Shown here piece by piece: positions 49,956 through 59,896 of a stretch of DNA of 64,000 bases (position 1 is the stretch's first letter; every line of letters starts with the position of its first letter). The stretch is from NCBI RefSeq assembly GCF_033110285.1, contig NZ_CP136995.1:2480001-2544000 (forward strand), written 5' to 3'. Below the pieces are notes generated by a model. That model was not told the origin of the DNA. It ran no database searches and saw nothing but the letters and a program-made list of their open reading frames with translations. Origin of the DNA: Ottowia sp. SB7-C50. GTDB lineage: Bacteria; Pseudomonadota; Gammaproteobacteria; Burkholderiales; Burkholderiaceae_C. A program made the position numbers and the translations under genes.

Positions 49956-50081
49956 GGATAAGATGCAGAAACTGTGGGCGCGGCACCGCGTTCGTCGCCG
50001 GGCGGGGGGATGAATCAGGGCGCGCGCCCGTTCAATAATACGGTGTCGCCGCCTTGCGGCCACCACCACGGGATCCAGCGC

Positions 50082-50894
50082 ATGAAAAACGGCTATCGAC
50101 TGAGTGCGGCCACCGGCCTGCACAAGGGGGATCGCGCCTATCAGCAGGATCAGGTCGCCCTGTGGGCACACCCGCGCGTGGCCGGCTGCGTGATGGGCGT
50201 GGTGGCCGACGGCATGGGCGGCCGCACCGGCGGGCGCAAGGCGTCCGACCAGGTGCTGATGACGGCGCGGCAGCTGTTCGACCACTATGCGCCCGAATCC
50301 AACGACGCGCCGCAGCTGCTGCGCCAGATGGGGCTGCAGGCGCACCTGGTGATCAAGCTCACGGCCATCGCCGCCGAGCAGGAGCCGCACAGCACCATGG
50401 CGGCCTTCCTGGTGCAGCCCGGCGGGCAGTGCCATTGGGTGCATACCGGCGATTCGCGGCTGTACCACTTCAGGGGCAATACGCTGATGCGTCGGACCAA
50501 GGACCAGTCGTTCGTGCAGTCGCTGGTCGACAAGGGCGAGCTGACCGAGGAAGAAGCCGCCGGCAACCCGCGCTCCAACGTGCTGGTGAGCTGCCTGGGC
50601 ACCGAGGCCGACCCGACGCTGGAAGTGGACGGTACGCCGCGACTGCACGTGGGTGATTCGCTGCTGGCCTGCAGCGACGGCCTGTGGCACTACTTCACCA
50701 CGCAGGAGCTGGGCATGGTGCTGCACTCGCTGCCGCCGCGCGATGCCAGCCAGTTTCTGGTGGAAAAGGCGCGTTCGCGCGCCATGGGGCACGGCGACAA
50801 CCTGTCGCTGGCCATCGTCAAGATCGAGCCGCTGGCAGACGGCAAGCCGGCCGGGGCGACGGCGACCGCGGCCGCTGCCACCACGCGCCACTAG
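50082..50894 (+). CDS. PP2C-type serine/threonine phosphatase
   Basis: A 270-residue PPM-family phosphatase. The start at ATG 50082 leads to GYRLSAATGLHKGDRAYQQDQ. Metal-binding motifs are VVADGMGGRTGG (motif 2), WVHTGDSRLYHF (motif 5-6), LACSDGLWHYF (motif 8) and GHGDNLSLAIVKI (motif 11). All Asp ligands are present. It would dephosphorylate Ser/Thr proteins in the cytosol, usually opposite a Hanks-type kinase. No kinase is in this window. The Ala-rich tail (ATATAAAATTRH) is non-conserved. A long palindromic element begins at its stop. Confidence 0.9.
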   Translation: MKNGYRLSAATGLHKGDRAYQQDQVALWAHPRVAGCVMGVVADGMGGRTGGRKASDQVLMTARQLFDHYAPESNDAPQLLRQMGLQAHLVIKLTAIAAEQEPHSTMAAFLVQPGGQCHWVHTGDSRLYHFRGNTLMRRTKDQSFVQSLVDKGELTEEEAAGNPRSNVLVSCLGTEADPTLEVDGTPRLHVGDSLLACSDGLWHYFTTQELGMVLHSLPPRDASQFLVEKARSRAMGHGDNLSLAIVKIEPLADGKPAGATATAAAATTRH

Positions 50895-51059
50895 GAGTTT
50901 GGGCGGCAGAAGGCGTCGAAGCGAAACGTGCGAAAAACGAGGATAGCGTGGTGGTGCCGACAAGCCCATAGCCGAGCTATGGGCGCAGAAGGTAGCACCG
51001 CGATGGACCGTTTTCTCGCGCGTTGCAGCCGACGCTCCTTCTGCCGCGCAGACTCCTAG
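50891..51059. repeat. long imperfect palindrome, 169 bp
   Basis: Arms of about 80 bp fold on each other. The outer ends CTAGGAGTTTGGGCGGCAGAAGG and its inverted partner are near-identical, the middle has mismatches, and the core is a perfect GCCCATAGC (50964-50972) - CGA - GCTATGGGC (50976-50984). It overlaps the PP2C stop codon and ends about 22 bp before the lipoprotein stop. It fills the space between these convergent genes. Confidence 0.75.
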
Positions 51060-51080
51060 CTGCAGCGCCGCCACGCCCTG

Positions 51081-51518
51081 TCAGGGCTGCGCGGTCGACT
51101 TGGGCGTCTGCTTGTCCTGCAACTGGCGCAGGCGCGCGGCGGTGCGGCGCTGGCGTTCGACTTCGTTCAAGGCCAGTTCTTCCTGGCGCAGGCGGTCCAG
51201 CACGCCACGGCGCTGCACGCGCGCCTGGCGCACGCAGGCGTTGACGGCAAAGCGCTGCCAGCAGGCCTTTTCGTCGGCTTCGAAGCGCTGCACGGCAACC
51301 CGACGCTCGGCCTCCATGCGCGCGCGCTGGGCGTCCAGCCAGGGCTGCAGCGCGGCGGCGTCGCTGTCGGGCGGTGCGGTGGCGGCCAGCGCGCGTGCGG
51401 CGGCGGCATCGGCCGCGCGCACGTCGGCGCGCGGATCGGGCGGCGGGCCGGACTGGCAGGCCGCCAGCACCAGCGCGCAGGCGACGGGCAGGCACAGGCG
51501 AAAGGACAGGCGCTTCAT
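51081..51518 (-). CDS. hypothetical lipoprotein, coiled-coil
   Basis: A 145-residue lipoprotein with signal peptide and lipobox LAAC (MKRLSFRLCLPVACALVLAAC). The mature protein is Arg/Gln/Ala-rich and mainly helical, probably coiled-coil (ARMEAERRVAVQRFEADEK, RQARVQRRGVLDRLRQEEL). Two cysteines (KACWQRFAVNACV) may form a disulfide. The ATG at 51518 overlaps the zapE stop (ATGA). I know conserved proteins of this form downstream of zapE in Burkholderiales, but not their function. Confidence 0.75.
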   Translation of the reverse strand: MKRLSFRLCLPVACALVLAACQSGPPPDPRADVRAADAAAARALAATAPPDSDAAALQPWLDAQRARMEAERRVAVQRFEADEKACWQRFAVNACVRQARVQRRGVLDRLRQEELALNEVERQRRTAARLRQLQDKQTPKSTAQP

Positions 51519-52618
51519 GTCAGCTGAGTATCCACCGTGCGGTGCTCCAGCGCCAGGTATTCCATCGAACGCATCTCGTTCAGCCGGCTGACGGTGCGCG
51601 GAAACTCGTGCACCAGCGGCCCTTCGGTGTACAGCAGTTCGGGCGCGACTTCGGCCGACAGGATGAGCTTGACGCGCCGGTCGTACAGCACGTCGACCAG
51701 CCAGGTGAAGCGGCGCGCCTCGCTGGCCATGCGCACCGGCATGTGCGGCACGTCGGACAGCAGCACGGTGTGGAACTGGCTGGCGATCTCGAGGTAGTCG
51801 TTCTGCGAACGCGGGCCGCCGCAGAGCTTGCGGAAGTCGAACCACACCACGCCACCGGCGCGCCGGCGCGCCGTGATTTCGCGCGCCTCGATGTGCAGCA
51901 CGACGTCGTCGTCGCGCGCGTTGGCGGCCAGGCTGTTGAAGGCCTCGTTCATCGCCGCGTCGGCCTGCGGGCCCAAGGGCGTGTGGTAGAGCTCGACCTG
52001 CTCGAGCGCGCGGCGCCGGTAGTCGGTGCCGTTGTCGACGTTGACCACTTCCATGCGCGCGTTCAGCAGGTCGATGGCCGGCAGGATGCGGTCGCGGTGC
52101 AGGCCGCCGGGGTACAGGTCGTCGGGCTTGAAGTTGCTGGTGGTGACAAAGCCCACGCCATGGTCGAACAGCGCCTGCAGCAGGCGGTGCAAGATCATGG
52201 CGTCGGTGATGTCGGCGACGTGGAATTCGTCGAAGCAGATCAGCTTGAACTTGGCCGCCATGCGCTTGCCCAGTTCGTCCAGCGGGTTGACGGTGCCCTG
52301 CAGCCCGGCCAACTCGCGGTGCACCTCGCGCATGAATTCGTGAAAGTGCAGCCTCGTCTTGCGGCGGATCGGCACGGCGTTGAAGAAGCAGTCCATCAGG
52401 AAGCTCTTGCCGCGCCCCACCCCGCCGTACATGTACACGCCCTTGGGGACGGGCGGCTTGCGGATCAGCTTCTTGAAGGCGTTGGAGCGCTGGCTCTTGT
52501 AGACCGTCCAGTCGTCGGCGCAGCGCTGCAGCGCGGCCACGGCGCGCAACTGCGCCGGGTCGCTCTGATAGCCGCGCGCGGCCAGTTCGGCTTCGTAGGC
52601 TTCGCGCACCGCACTCAT
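51515..52618 (-). CDS. zapE: cell division ATPase ZapE (AFG1 family)
   Basis: A 367-residue AAA-like ATPase of the AFG1/ZapE family. The start at ATG 52618 (MSAVREAYEAELAARGY) is preferred over ATG 52630. Walker A is in YMYGGVGRGKSFLMDCFF and Walker B in ICFDEFHVADITDAMIL, followed by TTSNFKPDDLYPGGLHRD (sensor region) and SEVAPELLY. ZapE acts on the FtsZ ring under stress and is conserved downstream of the odh operon in betaproteobacteria. A repeat copy lies between it and lpdA. Confidence 0.93.
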   Translation of the reverse strand: MSAVREAYEAELAARGYQSDPAQLRAVAALQRCADDWTVYKSQRSNAFKKLIRKPPVPKGVYMYGGVGRGKSFLMDCFFNAVPIRRKTRLHFHEFMREVHRELAGLQGTVNPLDELGKRMAAKFKLICFDEFHVADITDAMILHRLLQALFDHGVGFVTTSNFKPDDLYPGGLHRDRILPAIDLLNARMEVVNVDNGTDYRRRALEQVELYHTPLGPQADAAMNEAFNSLAANARDDDVVLHIEAREITARRRAGGVVWFDFRKLCGGPRSQNDYLEIASQFHTVLLSDVPHMPVRMASEARRFTWLVDVLYDRRVKLILSAEVAPELLYTEGPLVHEFPRTVSRLNEMRSMEYLALEHRTVDTQLT

Positions 52619-52640
52619 GCCGCCCGCCATTCGCTATCCA

Positions 52641-52673
52641 ATTGATAGCTTAAAACGCTTTCTAAATAAGCGC
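52641..52673 (+). repeat. AATAGCT/GCGCTT dispersed repeat, copy 6
   Basis: ATTGATAGCTTAAAACGCTTTCTAAATAAGCGCC carries a weak stem CGCTT/AAGCG. It lies between the zapE start and the lpdA stop. Confidence 0.5.
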
Positions 52674-52712
52674 CCAGGCCATTTTTCATGCCGAAAACCG
52701 CGTCGTCACCGC

Positions 52713-54137
52713 TCAGAAGTTGAGCGTGCGCTTGTCCACTGCCAGCGCGGCTTCCTTGGTCGATTCGCTCAGGCTCGGGTGGGCGTGGCAGATGCGGGCA
52801 ATGTCTTCGCTGCTGGCGCGGAAGGCCATCGCCACGCAGGCTTCGGCGATCAGTTCGCTGGCCATGGGGCCGACCATGTGCACGCCCAGGATCTCGTCCG
52901 TGGCCGCATCGGCCAGGAACTTGACCATGCCCGTGGTGTCGCCCAGCGCGCGCGCGCGGCCGTTGGCCATGAAGGGGAAGGTGCCGGCCTTGTACTTCAC
53001 GCCGTCGGCCTTGAGTTGCTGCTCCGTCTTGCCCACCCAGGCGATCTCGGGGCTGGTGTAGATGACCCACGGCACCAGGTTGAAATCGACGTGCCCGTGC
53101 TGGCCGGCGATGCGTTCGGCCACGGCCACGCCTTCTTCTTCGGCCTTGTGCGCCAGCATGGGGCCGCGCACCACGTCACCCACCGCCCACACGCCGGGCA
53201 GGTTGGTGCGGCAGTCGTCATCGACGATCACGTCGCCGCGCTCGCCCAGCTTCAGGCCCACGGCCTCGGCGTTCAGGCCAGTCGTGTTGGGCACGCGGCC
53301 GATGGAGACGACGAGCTTGTCCACGTCGAGCGTCTGCGCCTCGCCTTTGGCGTTGGTCCAGGCCACGCTGACGCCCTTCTTGCCCGACTTGATCTCGCCG
53401 ACCTTCACGCCCAGTTCGATCTTCAGGCCCTGCTTGTCGAAGGCCTTCTTGGCTTCCTTGGCGATCTGTTCATCGACCGCACCCAGGAAGGTGGGCAGCG
53501 CTTCCAGCACGGTCACTTCCGCCCCCAGGCGGCGCCACACGCTGCCCATCTCCAGCCCGATCACGCCGGAGCCGATCAGACCGAGCTTCTTGGGCACCGC
53601 GCCCAGGCGCAGCGCACCATCGTTGCTGAGGATGTTTTCCTCGTCGAACGGCGCACCCGGCAGCGCGCGCGCATTGGAGCCGGTGGCGACGATGACCTGC
53701 TTGGCCGTCAGCGTCTCGGGCTTGTCGCCGGCGACGGCGATTTCGTAGCCGCCATCCACCGCCTTGACGAACGAGCCGCGGCCGTTGAAATACGTCACCT
53801 TGTTCTTCTTGAACAGGTACAGGATGCCGTCGTTGTTCTGCTTCACGACGGCGTCCTTGCGGCCGATCATCTGGCCCACGTCCATCTTCAGGTTGCTCAG
53901 GCTGATGCCATGCTCGCCGAAGTGCTTGGCCGCGTGCTCGAAATATTCCGAGCTTTGCAGCAGCGCCTTGGACGGAATGCAGCCCACGTTGGTGCAAGTG
54001 CCACCCGGTGCGGGCTTGCCGTCGGCGGTCTTCCATTCGTCGATGCAGGCGACGTTCATGCCCAGCTGGGCTGCGCGGATGGCCGCGATGTAGCCGCCGG
54101 GGCCGGCGCCGATGACGATGACGTCGAATTTATTCAT
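52713..54137 (-). CDS. lpdA: dihydrolipoyl dehydrogenase (E3)
   Basis: A 474-residue flavoprotein that reoxidises dihydrolipoamide for 2-oxoglutarate (and possibly pyruvate) dehydrogenase. The start is ATG 54137 ([19 protein letters not shown]). FAD-binding GAGPGGY, redox-active disulfide in [19 protein letters not shown]-binding [13 protein letters not shown] and the C-terminal catalytic His/Glu in [14 protein letters not shown] are all present. It is separated from odhB by two low-GC genes, although the order odhA-odhB-lpdA is normally tight. Confidence 0.97.
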   Translation of the reverse strand: MNKFDVIVIGAGPGGYIAAIRAAQLGMNVACIDEWKTADGKPAPGGTCTNVGCIPSKALLQSSEYFEHAAKHFGEHGISLSNLKMDVGQMIGRKDAVVKQNNDGILYLFKKNKVTYFNGRGSFVKAVDGGYEIAVAGDKPETLTAKQVIVATGSNARALPGAPFDEENILSNDGALRLGAVPKKLGLIGSGVIGLEMGSVWRRLGAEVTVLEALPTFLGAVDEQIAKEAKKAFDKQGLKIELGVKVGEIKSGKKGVSVAWTNAKGEAQTLDVDKLVVSIGRVPNTTGLNAEAVGLKLGERGDVIVDDDCRTNLPGVWAVGDVVRGPMLAHKAEEEGVAVAERIAGQHGHVDFNLVPWVIYTSPEIAWVGKTEQQLKADGVKYKAGTFPFMANGRARALGDTTGMVKFLADAATDEILGVHMVGPMASELIAEACVAMAFRASSEDIARICHAHPSLSESTKEAALAVDKRTLNF

Positions 54138-54151
54138 CACATTGCTCTCAG

Positions 54152-55147
54152 TTAATCACATTCAGCTCGCCACTCTTCAATGACGGCCACAGATATAGGA
54201 TCGTCTGCAGCCATCGACTTTCTTGCATCCAAGATTTTTCGATGAAGACAAACCGCAGCTTTTGGTTCCTTACAGCTCTCCATCGTATCGTCGCGATACC
54301 ATTTTTCCGAACTCAATGCATTCAATGACTTGTCAGTAGGGTTTGACATTATGAAATTGAAACATGCTGTCTGTGACGCCGACGGATCAGACTGGTGCGA
54401 GGCTCCGCTGGAGCCAATATCAACATCTCGCTTTGCATCTTCGTCAACAAGTTCACAATTATTGTAGTCTACAGACTGTTCTTTATTATCTGACAGCATT
54501 TTGTAAGATAGCTTCAATGAACCGTCTGCATTTCGAAAAACTTCATAATCTGTATACCAACCGAAATACCGCCGAAATTCATCGAACCGTCGACTCACCA
54601 GATAATTATTCCCAAAAAATTTAATCCTTATATTATTTGAATATAACTCCTTCAATGAAGATTGACGCATCGAATTAAGCTCTCGAATTCCCGGGCCGCC
54701 TGGTTTTCTAGGGTCAAAGGCATCAACAGCCATCTCAAGCATCGTCTGCTCGTCAAAACCGGACGAAGTTTGAAGGGTTTTCAAACGGCTACCAACCAAC
54801 TCAACTTTTTGACGCATTAGTAGAAGAGGTTTGCCGGGATCACTATTTTCGGTATAAAAAAGCCCATCCTTGGCGTATAAAAATAATTGCCGACCAGATT
54901 CACCAGGGATCGCACAGGCCAGACGCAGCCCTTGAAATAAATGCCAATCGAGAGGGATTTTTTCTTCCTCAACATTTTTCTTCCCCGATGCTTTATGTGA
55001 CGAATCGCTTGTCAGCGGCGAATCGGCACCGCCTGCAGTCGGAATGTTTGTTGAAAACGTCGACACGCCTTCCTTATCTCTCCCTAAATAAGCAGACAAG
55101 ATTACAACAACAATCCCAAGCAAGACAGCCTTTTGGCCATTATTCAT
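54152..55147 (-). CDS. hypothetical membrane-anchored protein, low-GC, inside the odh operon
   Basis: A 331-residue protein that I do not recognise. The start at ATG 55147 ([10 protein letters not shown]) overlaps the preceding small gene by eight bases; an upstream ATG at 55165 is less likely. One N-terminal transmembrane helix (about residues 6-22, [17 protein letters not shown]) leads to a Ser/Lys-rich linker and a predicted extracytoplasmic domain ([36 protein letters not shown]). Five or six Cys residues occur in the outer domain, suggesting disulfides. Codon use and GC are much lower than odhB and lpdA, indicating acquired DNA. Confidence 0.7.
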   Translation of the reverse strand: MNNGQKAVLLGIVVVILSAYLGRDKEGVSTFSTNIPTAGGADSPLTSDSSHKASGKKNVEEEKIPLDWHLFQGLRLACAIPGESGRQLFLYAKDGLFYTENSDPGKPLLLMRQKVELVGSRLKTLQTSSGFDEQTMLEMAVDAFDPRKPGGPGIRELNSMRQSSLKELYSNNIRIKFFGNNYLVSRRFDEFRRYFGWYTDYEVFRNADGSLKLSYKMLSDNKEQSVDYNNCELVDEDAKRDVDIGSSGASHQSDPSASQTACFNFIMSNPTDKSLNALSSEKWYRDDTMESCKEPKAAVCLHRKILDARKSMAADDPISVAVIEEWRAECD

Positions 55148-55433
55148 GAAAGCTCTCCAGGTCATCAGAAACCTGACGGATAGCGGCCATTACGTGAGGG
55201 ATATCTTGGCAAGCCACATGAACCGGGAGCTTAAACATAAGCTCCCGGCGCGCGTCGTCAAAAGACTCTTCCTGGCCATATTGAAGCAAGATCGTAATAA
55301 CACGATGTAGCTTATCGTCCTGCCACATTACATCGCCGCCAAATATACGGTAGTTAACGGCACGGTCTCCCAAACCATGGCTCGCTGGTACGAGCCTATG
55401 GACGATCTCCCTCACATAAGTGCTTCCAGACAT
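55140..55433 (-). CDS. hypothetical small protein, low-GC, inside the odh operon
   Basis: A 97-residue soluble protein that I do not recognise. ATG 55433 lies nine bases after the odhB stop. The protein is mixed alpha/beta (MWQDDKLHRVITILLQYGQEE, RRELMFKLPVHVACQD), with no signal or membrane segment, and its stop overlaps the start of the membrane-anchored gene by eight bases. The two form a translationally coupled pair that differs in base composition from its operon hosts. A toxin-immunity or secreted-effector pair is one possibility, with no direct evidence. Confidence 0.65.
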   Translation of the reverse strand: MSGSTYVREIVHRLVPASHGLGDRAVNYRIFGGDVMWQDDKLHRVITILLQYGQEESFDDARRELMFKLPVHVACQDIPHVMAAIRQVSDDLESFHE

Positions 55434-55442
55434 GTCAGACGT

Positions 55443-56720
<1,278 letters not shown>

Positions 56721-56820
56721 TTGAGTTCTTCCAATTCTTGTGAGATATGGGTCGGCGTTCGGTGGCGAACGAGGGCGGGACCAGGCGCTGCATGCCAGCG
56801 CCGTATGCCCGCCCGCTTGC

Positions 56821-59697
56821 TTACTTCTGCAGCACGAAGCCCTTGATGCGGGCGAAGGCGGCGTCGATCAGGGCCTTTTGCTGGTCCTGGTGCAGGTGCG
56901 CGTAGCCCACGGCCGGCGATGCCGACGCGGCGCGGCCGGCGTAGCCCAGCTTCTGGCCCGGCAGCATGTTTTCGTGGATGTTGTGCTGCACGAAGAACCA
57001 GGCACCCTGGTTCTGCGGCTCGTCCTGGCACCACACGATCTCGGTGGCGTTGGAGAAGCGCTTGACCTCGGCCGAGAACGCCTTGTGCGGGAACGGGTAG
57101 AGCTGTTCGACGCGGATGATGGCCACGTCCTCCAGGCCTTTTTCCTCGCGCTTCTTGGCCAGGTCGTAATACACCTTGCCCGAGCAGGCGATGATGCGCT
57201 TGACCTTGGCGGCGTTCTTCAGCACGGCCTCGTTGTTCTCGGCAATGATGGTCTGGAACTGGCCGCTGGTGAACTCGCTCACGGGCGAGGTGGCGTCCTT
57301 GTTGCGCAGCAGGCTCTTGGGCGTGAAGATGATCAGCGGCTTGCGCAGGTTGCGCACCATCTGGCGGCGCAGCACATGGAAGATCTGGCTCGCCGTGGTG
57401 GGCTGCACGACCTGCATGTTGGTGTCGGCGGCCAGCTGCATGAAGCGCTCGAGGCGCGCCGACGAGTGCTCGGGCCCCTGCCCTTCGTAGCCGTGCGGCA
57501 GCATCAGCGTGATGCCGTTGATGCGGCCCCACTTGACTTCGCCCGAGGCGATGAACTGGTCGATGACCACCTGCGCCCCGTTGGCGAAGTCGCCGAACTG
57601 CGCTTCCCACACCACCAGGGTGTTGGGGTCGTTCGAGGCGTAGCCGTATTCGAACGCCAGCACCGCCTCTTCGGACAGGATGGAGTCGATGACGACGAAC
57701 TGCGCCTGGCCCTCCGACACGTTCTGCAGCGGAATGTAGGTGCCGGTGTCCCACTGCTCGCGCGCCTGGTCGTGGATCACGGCGTGGCGGTGCGTGAAGG
57801 TGCCGCGGCCGCAGTCCTCGCCCGACAGGCGCACCGGGTAGCCGCTGGCCACCAGGCTGGCGAAGGCCATGTGCTCGCCCATGCCCCAGTCGACGTTGAT
57901 CTCGCCGCGGCCCATGGCAGCGCGGTCTTCAATGACCTTCTTGACCAGCGTATGCGGGGTGACGCTGGCGGGCAGCGTGGTGATGCGCTCGGCCAGGCGC
58001 TTCCATTCGACCAGCGGAATGTGCGTGTCGGCGGCGTCGGTCCACTTCTTGTTGAGGTACGGCGACCAGTCGACGGCGTACTTGCTCTTGAAGTTGGACA
58101 GCACCGGGTCGACCGTATGGCGGCCCGCGTCCATGGCGGCGCGGTAGGTCTTGGCCATGTCGTCGCCCAGCGTGTCGCCCAAACCCTGCGCGGCCAGCTT
58201 GTCGGCGTACAGCTTGCGGGTGCCGGGGTGCGCGCCGATCTTGCGGTACATCAGCGGCTGGGTGAGCATGGGGGTGTCTTGCTCGTTGTGGCCCAGCTTG
58301 CGGAAGCAGACGATGTCGACCACCACGTCCAGGCCAAAGGTCATGCGGTATTCCAGCGCCAGCTGCGACGCCAGCACGACCGCCTCGGGGTCGTCGCCGT
58401 TGACGTGCAGCACGGGCGCCTCGACCATCTTGACCACGTCGGTGCAGTAGGCCGACGAGCGCATGTCGCGCGGGTCGGACGTGGTGAAGCCGATCTGGTT
58501 GTTGATGATCAGGTGCACCGTGCCGCCGGTGGTGTAGCCGCGCGTCTGCGCCAGCGCCAGGGTTTCCTGGTTGACGCCCTGGCCGCCGAAGGCGGCGTCG
58601 CCGTGCACCAGCACCGGCAGCACCTGCTTGCCCTTGGCGTCGCCGCGGCGGTCCATGCGGGCGCGCACGCTGCCTTCGACCACGGGGTTGACGATTTCGA
58701 GGTGCGACGGGTTGAAGGCCAGCGACAGGTGCACCGGGCCGCCGGGGGTGGTGATGTCCGAGCTGAAGCCCTGGTGGTACTTGACGTCGCCCGCCGGCAG
58801 GTCTTCGGGCGCAGTGTGGTCGAACTCGGCAAACAGCGTGCCGGGCATCTTGCCCAGCGTGTTGACCAGCACGTTCAGGCGGCCGCGGTGCGCCATGCCG
58901 ATGACGATTTCCTGCACGCCCTGCGAGCCGGCGCTCTGGATGATCTCGTCGATGGCGGCGATGAAGCTTTCGCCGCCTTCGAGCGAGAAGCGCTTCTGGC
59001 CGACGTACTTGGTGTGCAGGAAGCGCTCCAGGCCTTCGGCGGCCGTCAGGCGTTCAAGGATGTGCTTCTTCTTGTCGGCGGCGAAGCTGGGCTTGCTGCG
59101 AATGCTTTCCAGCTTCTGCTGCCACCAGCGCTTTTCGGCCATGTCGCTCGTGTACATGAACTCGACCGCCATGGTGCCGCAATAGGTTTCGCGCAGCGCG
59201 TTGAGCAGCTCGCGCAACGACATGCGGTCCTTGCCGAAAAAGGTGTTGCTGGTGTCGAAGACGGTCTCGAGATCGGCGTCGGTGAAGCCGTAGTACGCCG
59301 GATCCAGCTCGGGGATGTTGGGGCGCTCGCTGCGCTTGAGCGGGTCCAGGTCGGCCCACTGGTGGCCGACGGTGCGGTGCGCGGCGATGAGCTGCTGCAC
59401 GGCGGTGCGCTTGCGGCCCATCTCGGCGTCGGCGTTGGCCATGACGACCTTGGTGCCGCCCGCCTTGGCGCGCTCGGCAAAGGCGTTGATGACGGGCAGG
59501 TGCGGCACGTCGCGTGCGGCGCTGCCGTCCACCGCGGGTACGTGCTGCAGGGCATCGAAATACTCACGCCACGAATCCGGCACGCTGCCGGGATTGGCGA
59601 GGTAGTTTTCGTACATCTCCTCGACATACGGCGCGTTGCCGCCGAAGAGGTAGGTGTTGCCCTGGTAGGTTTGATAGACGGATTTCGTCTCGCTCAT
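56821..59697 (-). CDS. odhA: 2-oxoglutarate dehydrogenase E1 component
   Basis: A 958-residue thiamine diphosphate enzyme that decarboxylates 2-oxoglutarate. The N-terminal E1 tail ([19 protein letters not shown]) is followed by the ThDP fold with [53 protein letters not shown] and later [15 protein letters not shown] and [17 protein letters not shown]. It heads the operon odhA-odhB-(two inserts)-lpdA. The leader carries a strong hairpin over its ribosome-binding site. Confidence 0.97.
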   Translation of the reverse strand: MSETKSVYQTYQGNTYLFGGNAPYVEEMYENYLANPGSVPDSWREYFDALQHVPAVDGSAARDVPHLPVINAFAERAKAGGTKVVMANADAEMGRKRTAVQQLIAAHRTVGHQWADLDPLKRSERPNIPELDPAYYGFTDADLETVFDTSNTFFGKDRMSLRELLNALRETYCGTMAVEFMYTSDMAEKRWWQQKLESIRSKPSFAADKKKHILERLTAAEGLERFLHTKYVGQKRFSLEGGESFIAAIDEIIQSAGSQGVQEIVIGMAHRGRLNVLVNTLGKMPGTLFAEFDHTAPEDLPAGDVKYHQGFSSDITTPGGPVHLSLAFNPSHLEIVNPVVEGSVRARMDRRGDAKGKQVLPVLVHGDAAFGGQGVNQETLALAQTRGYTTGGTVHLIINNQIGFTTSDPRDMRSSAYCTDVVKMVEAPVLHVNGDDPEAVVLASQLALEYRMTFGLDVVVDIVCFRKLGHNEQDTPMLTQPLMYRKIGAHPGTRKLYADKLAAQGLGDTLGDDMAKTYRAAMDAGRHTVDPVLSNFKSKYAVDWSPYLNKKWTDAADTHIPLVEWKRLAERITTLPASVTPHTLVKKVIEDRAAMGRGEINVDWGMGEHMAFASLVASGYPVRLSGEDCGRGTFTHRHAVIHDQAREQWDTGTYIPLQNVSEGQAQFVVIDSILSEEAVLAFEYGYASNDPNTLVVWEAQFGDFANGAQVVIDQFIASGEVKWGRINGITLMLPHGYEGQGPEHSSARLERFMQLAADTNMQVVQPTTASQIFHVLRRQMVRNLRKPLIIFTPKSLLRNKDATSPVSEFTSGQFQTIIAENNEAVLKNAAKVKRIIACSGKVYYDLAKKREEKGLEDVAIIRVEQLYPFPHKAFSAEVKRFSNATEIVWCQDEPQNQGAWFFVQHNIHENMLPGQKLGYAGRAASASPAVGYAHLHQDQQKALIDAAFARIKGFVLQK

Positions 59698-59699
59698 TG

Positions 59700-59750
59700 C
59701 TTCGCTGACCTTTCACCCCCCCTTAAGGAGGCTCAAGCTGGTGAAAAAAC
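59700..59750 (-). promoter_or_regulatory. hairpin sequestering the odhA ribosome-binding site (candidate sucA RNA motif)
   Basis: Read on the minus strand, TTTCACC ... GGTGAAA (plus-strand arms 59711-59717 and 59740-59746) form an outer stem. An inner stem CCTCC-TTAA-GGGG(G) covers the G-rich ribosome-binding region some 12-20 nt before the ATG. A conserved sucA RNA motif is known upstream of this gene in Burkholderiales and involves a structure at the ribosome-binding site. Position and shape fit, but I cannot test the covariance model. The inner run is seven C on the plus strand. Confidence 0.5.
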
Positions 59751-59896
59751 CTTCCGCGTCACGGCTGAACCGGTTGGCGGACGCGACTGGCTGGGAAGGG
59801 CCGGGTACTTCGCAAGGTCGGATTGTGCCACCGAACCCTGACACGGGCGTGACCGGGGCGAATGCCCCCGGCCCCGCGCCACGCAAACACAAAGGC

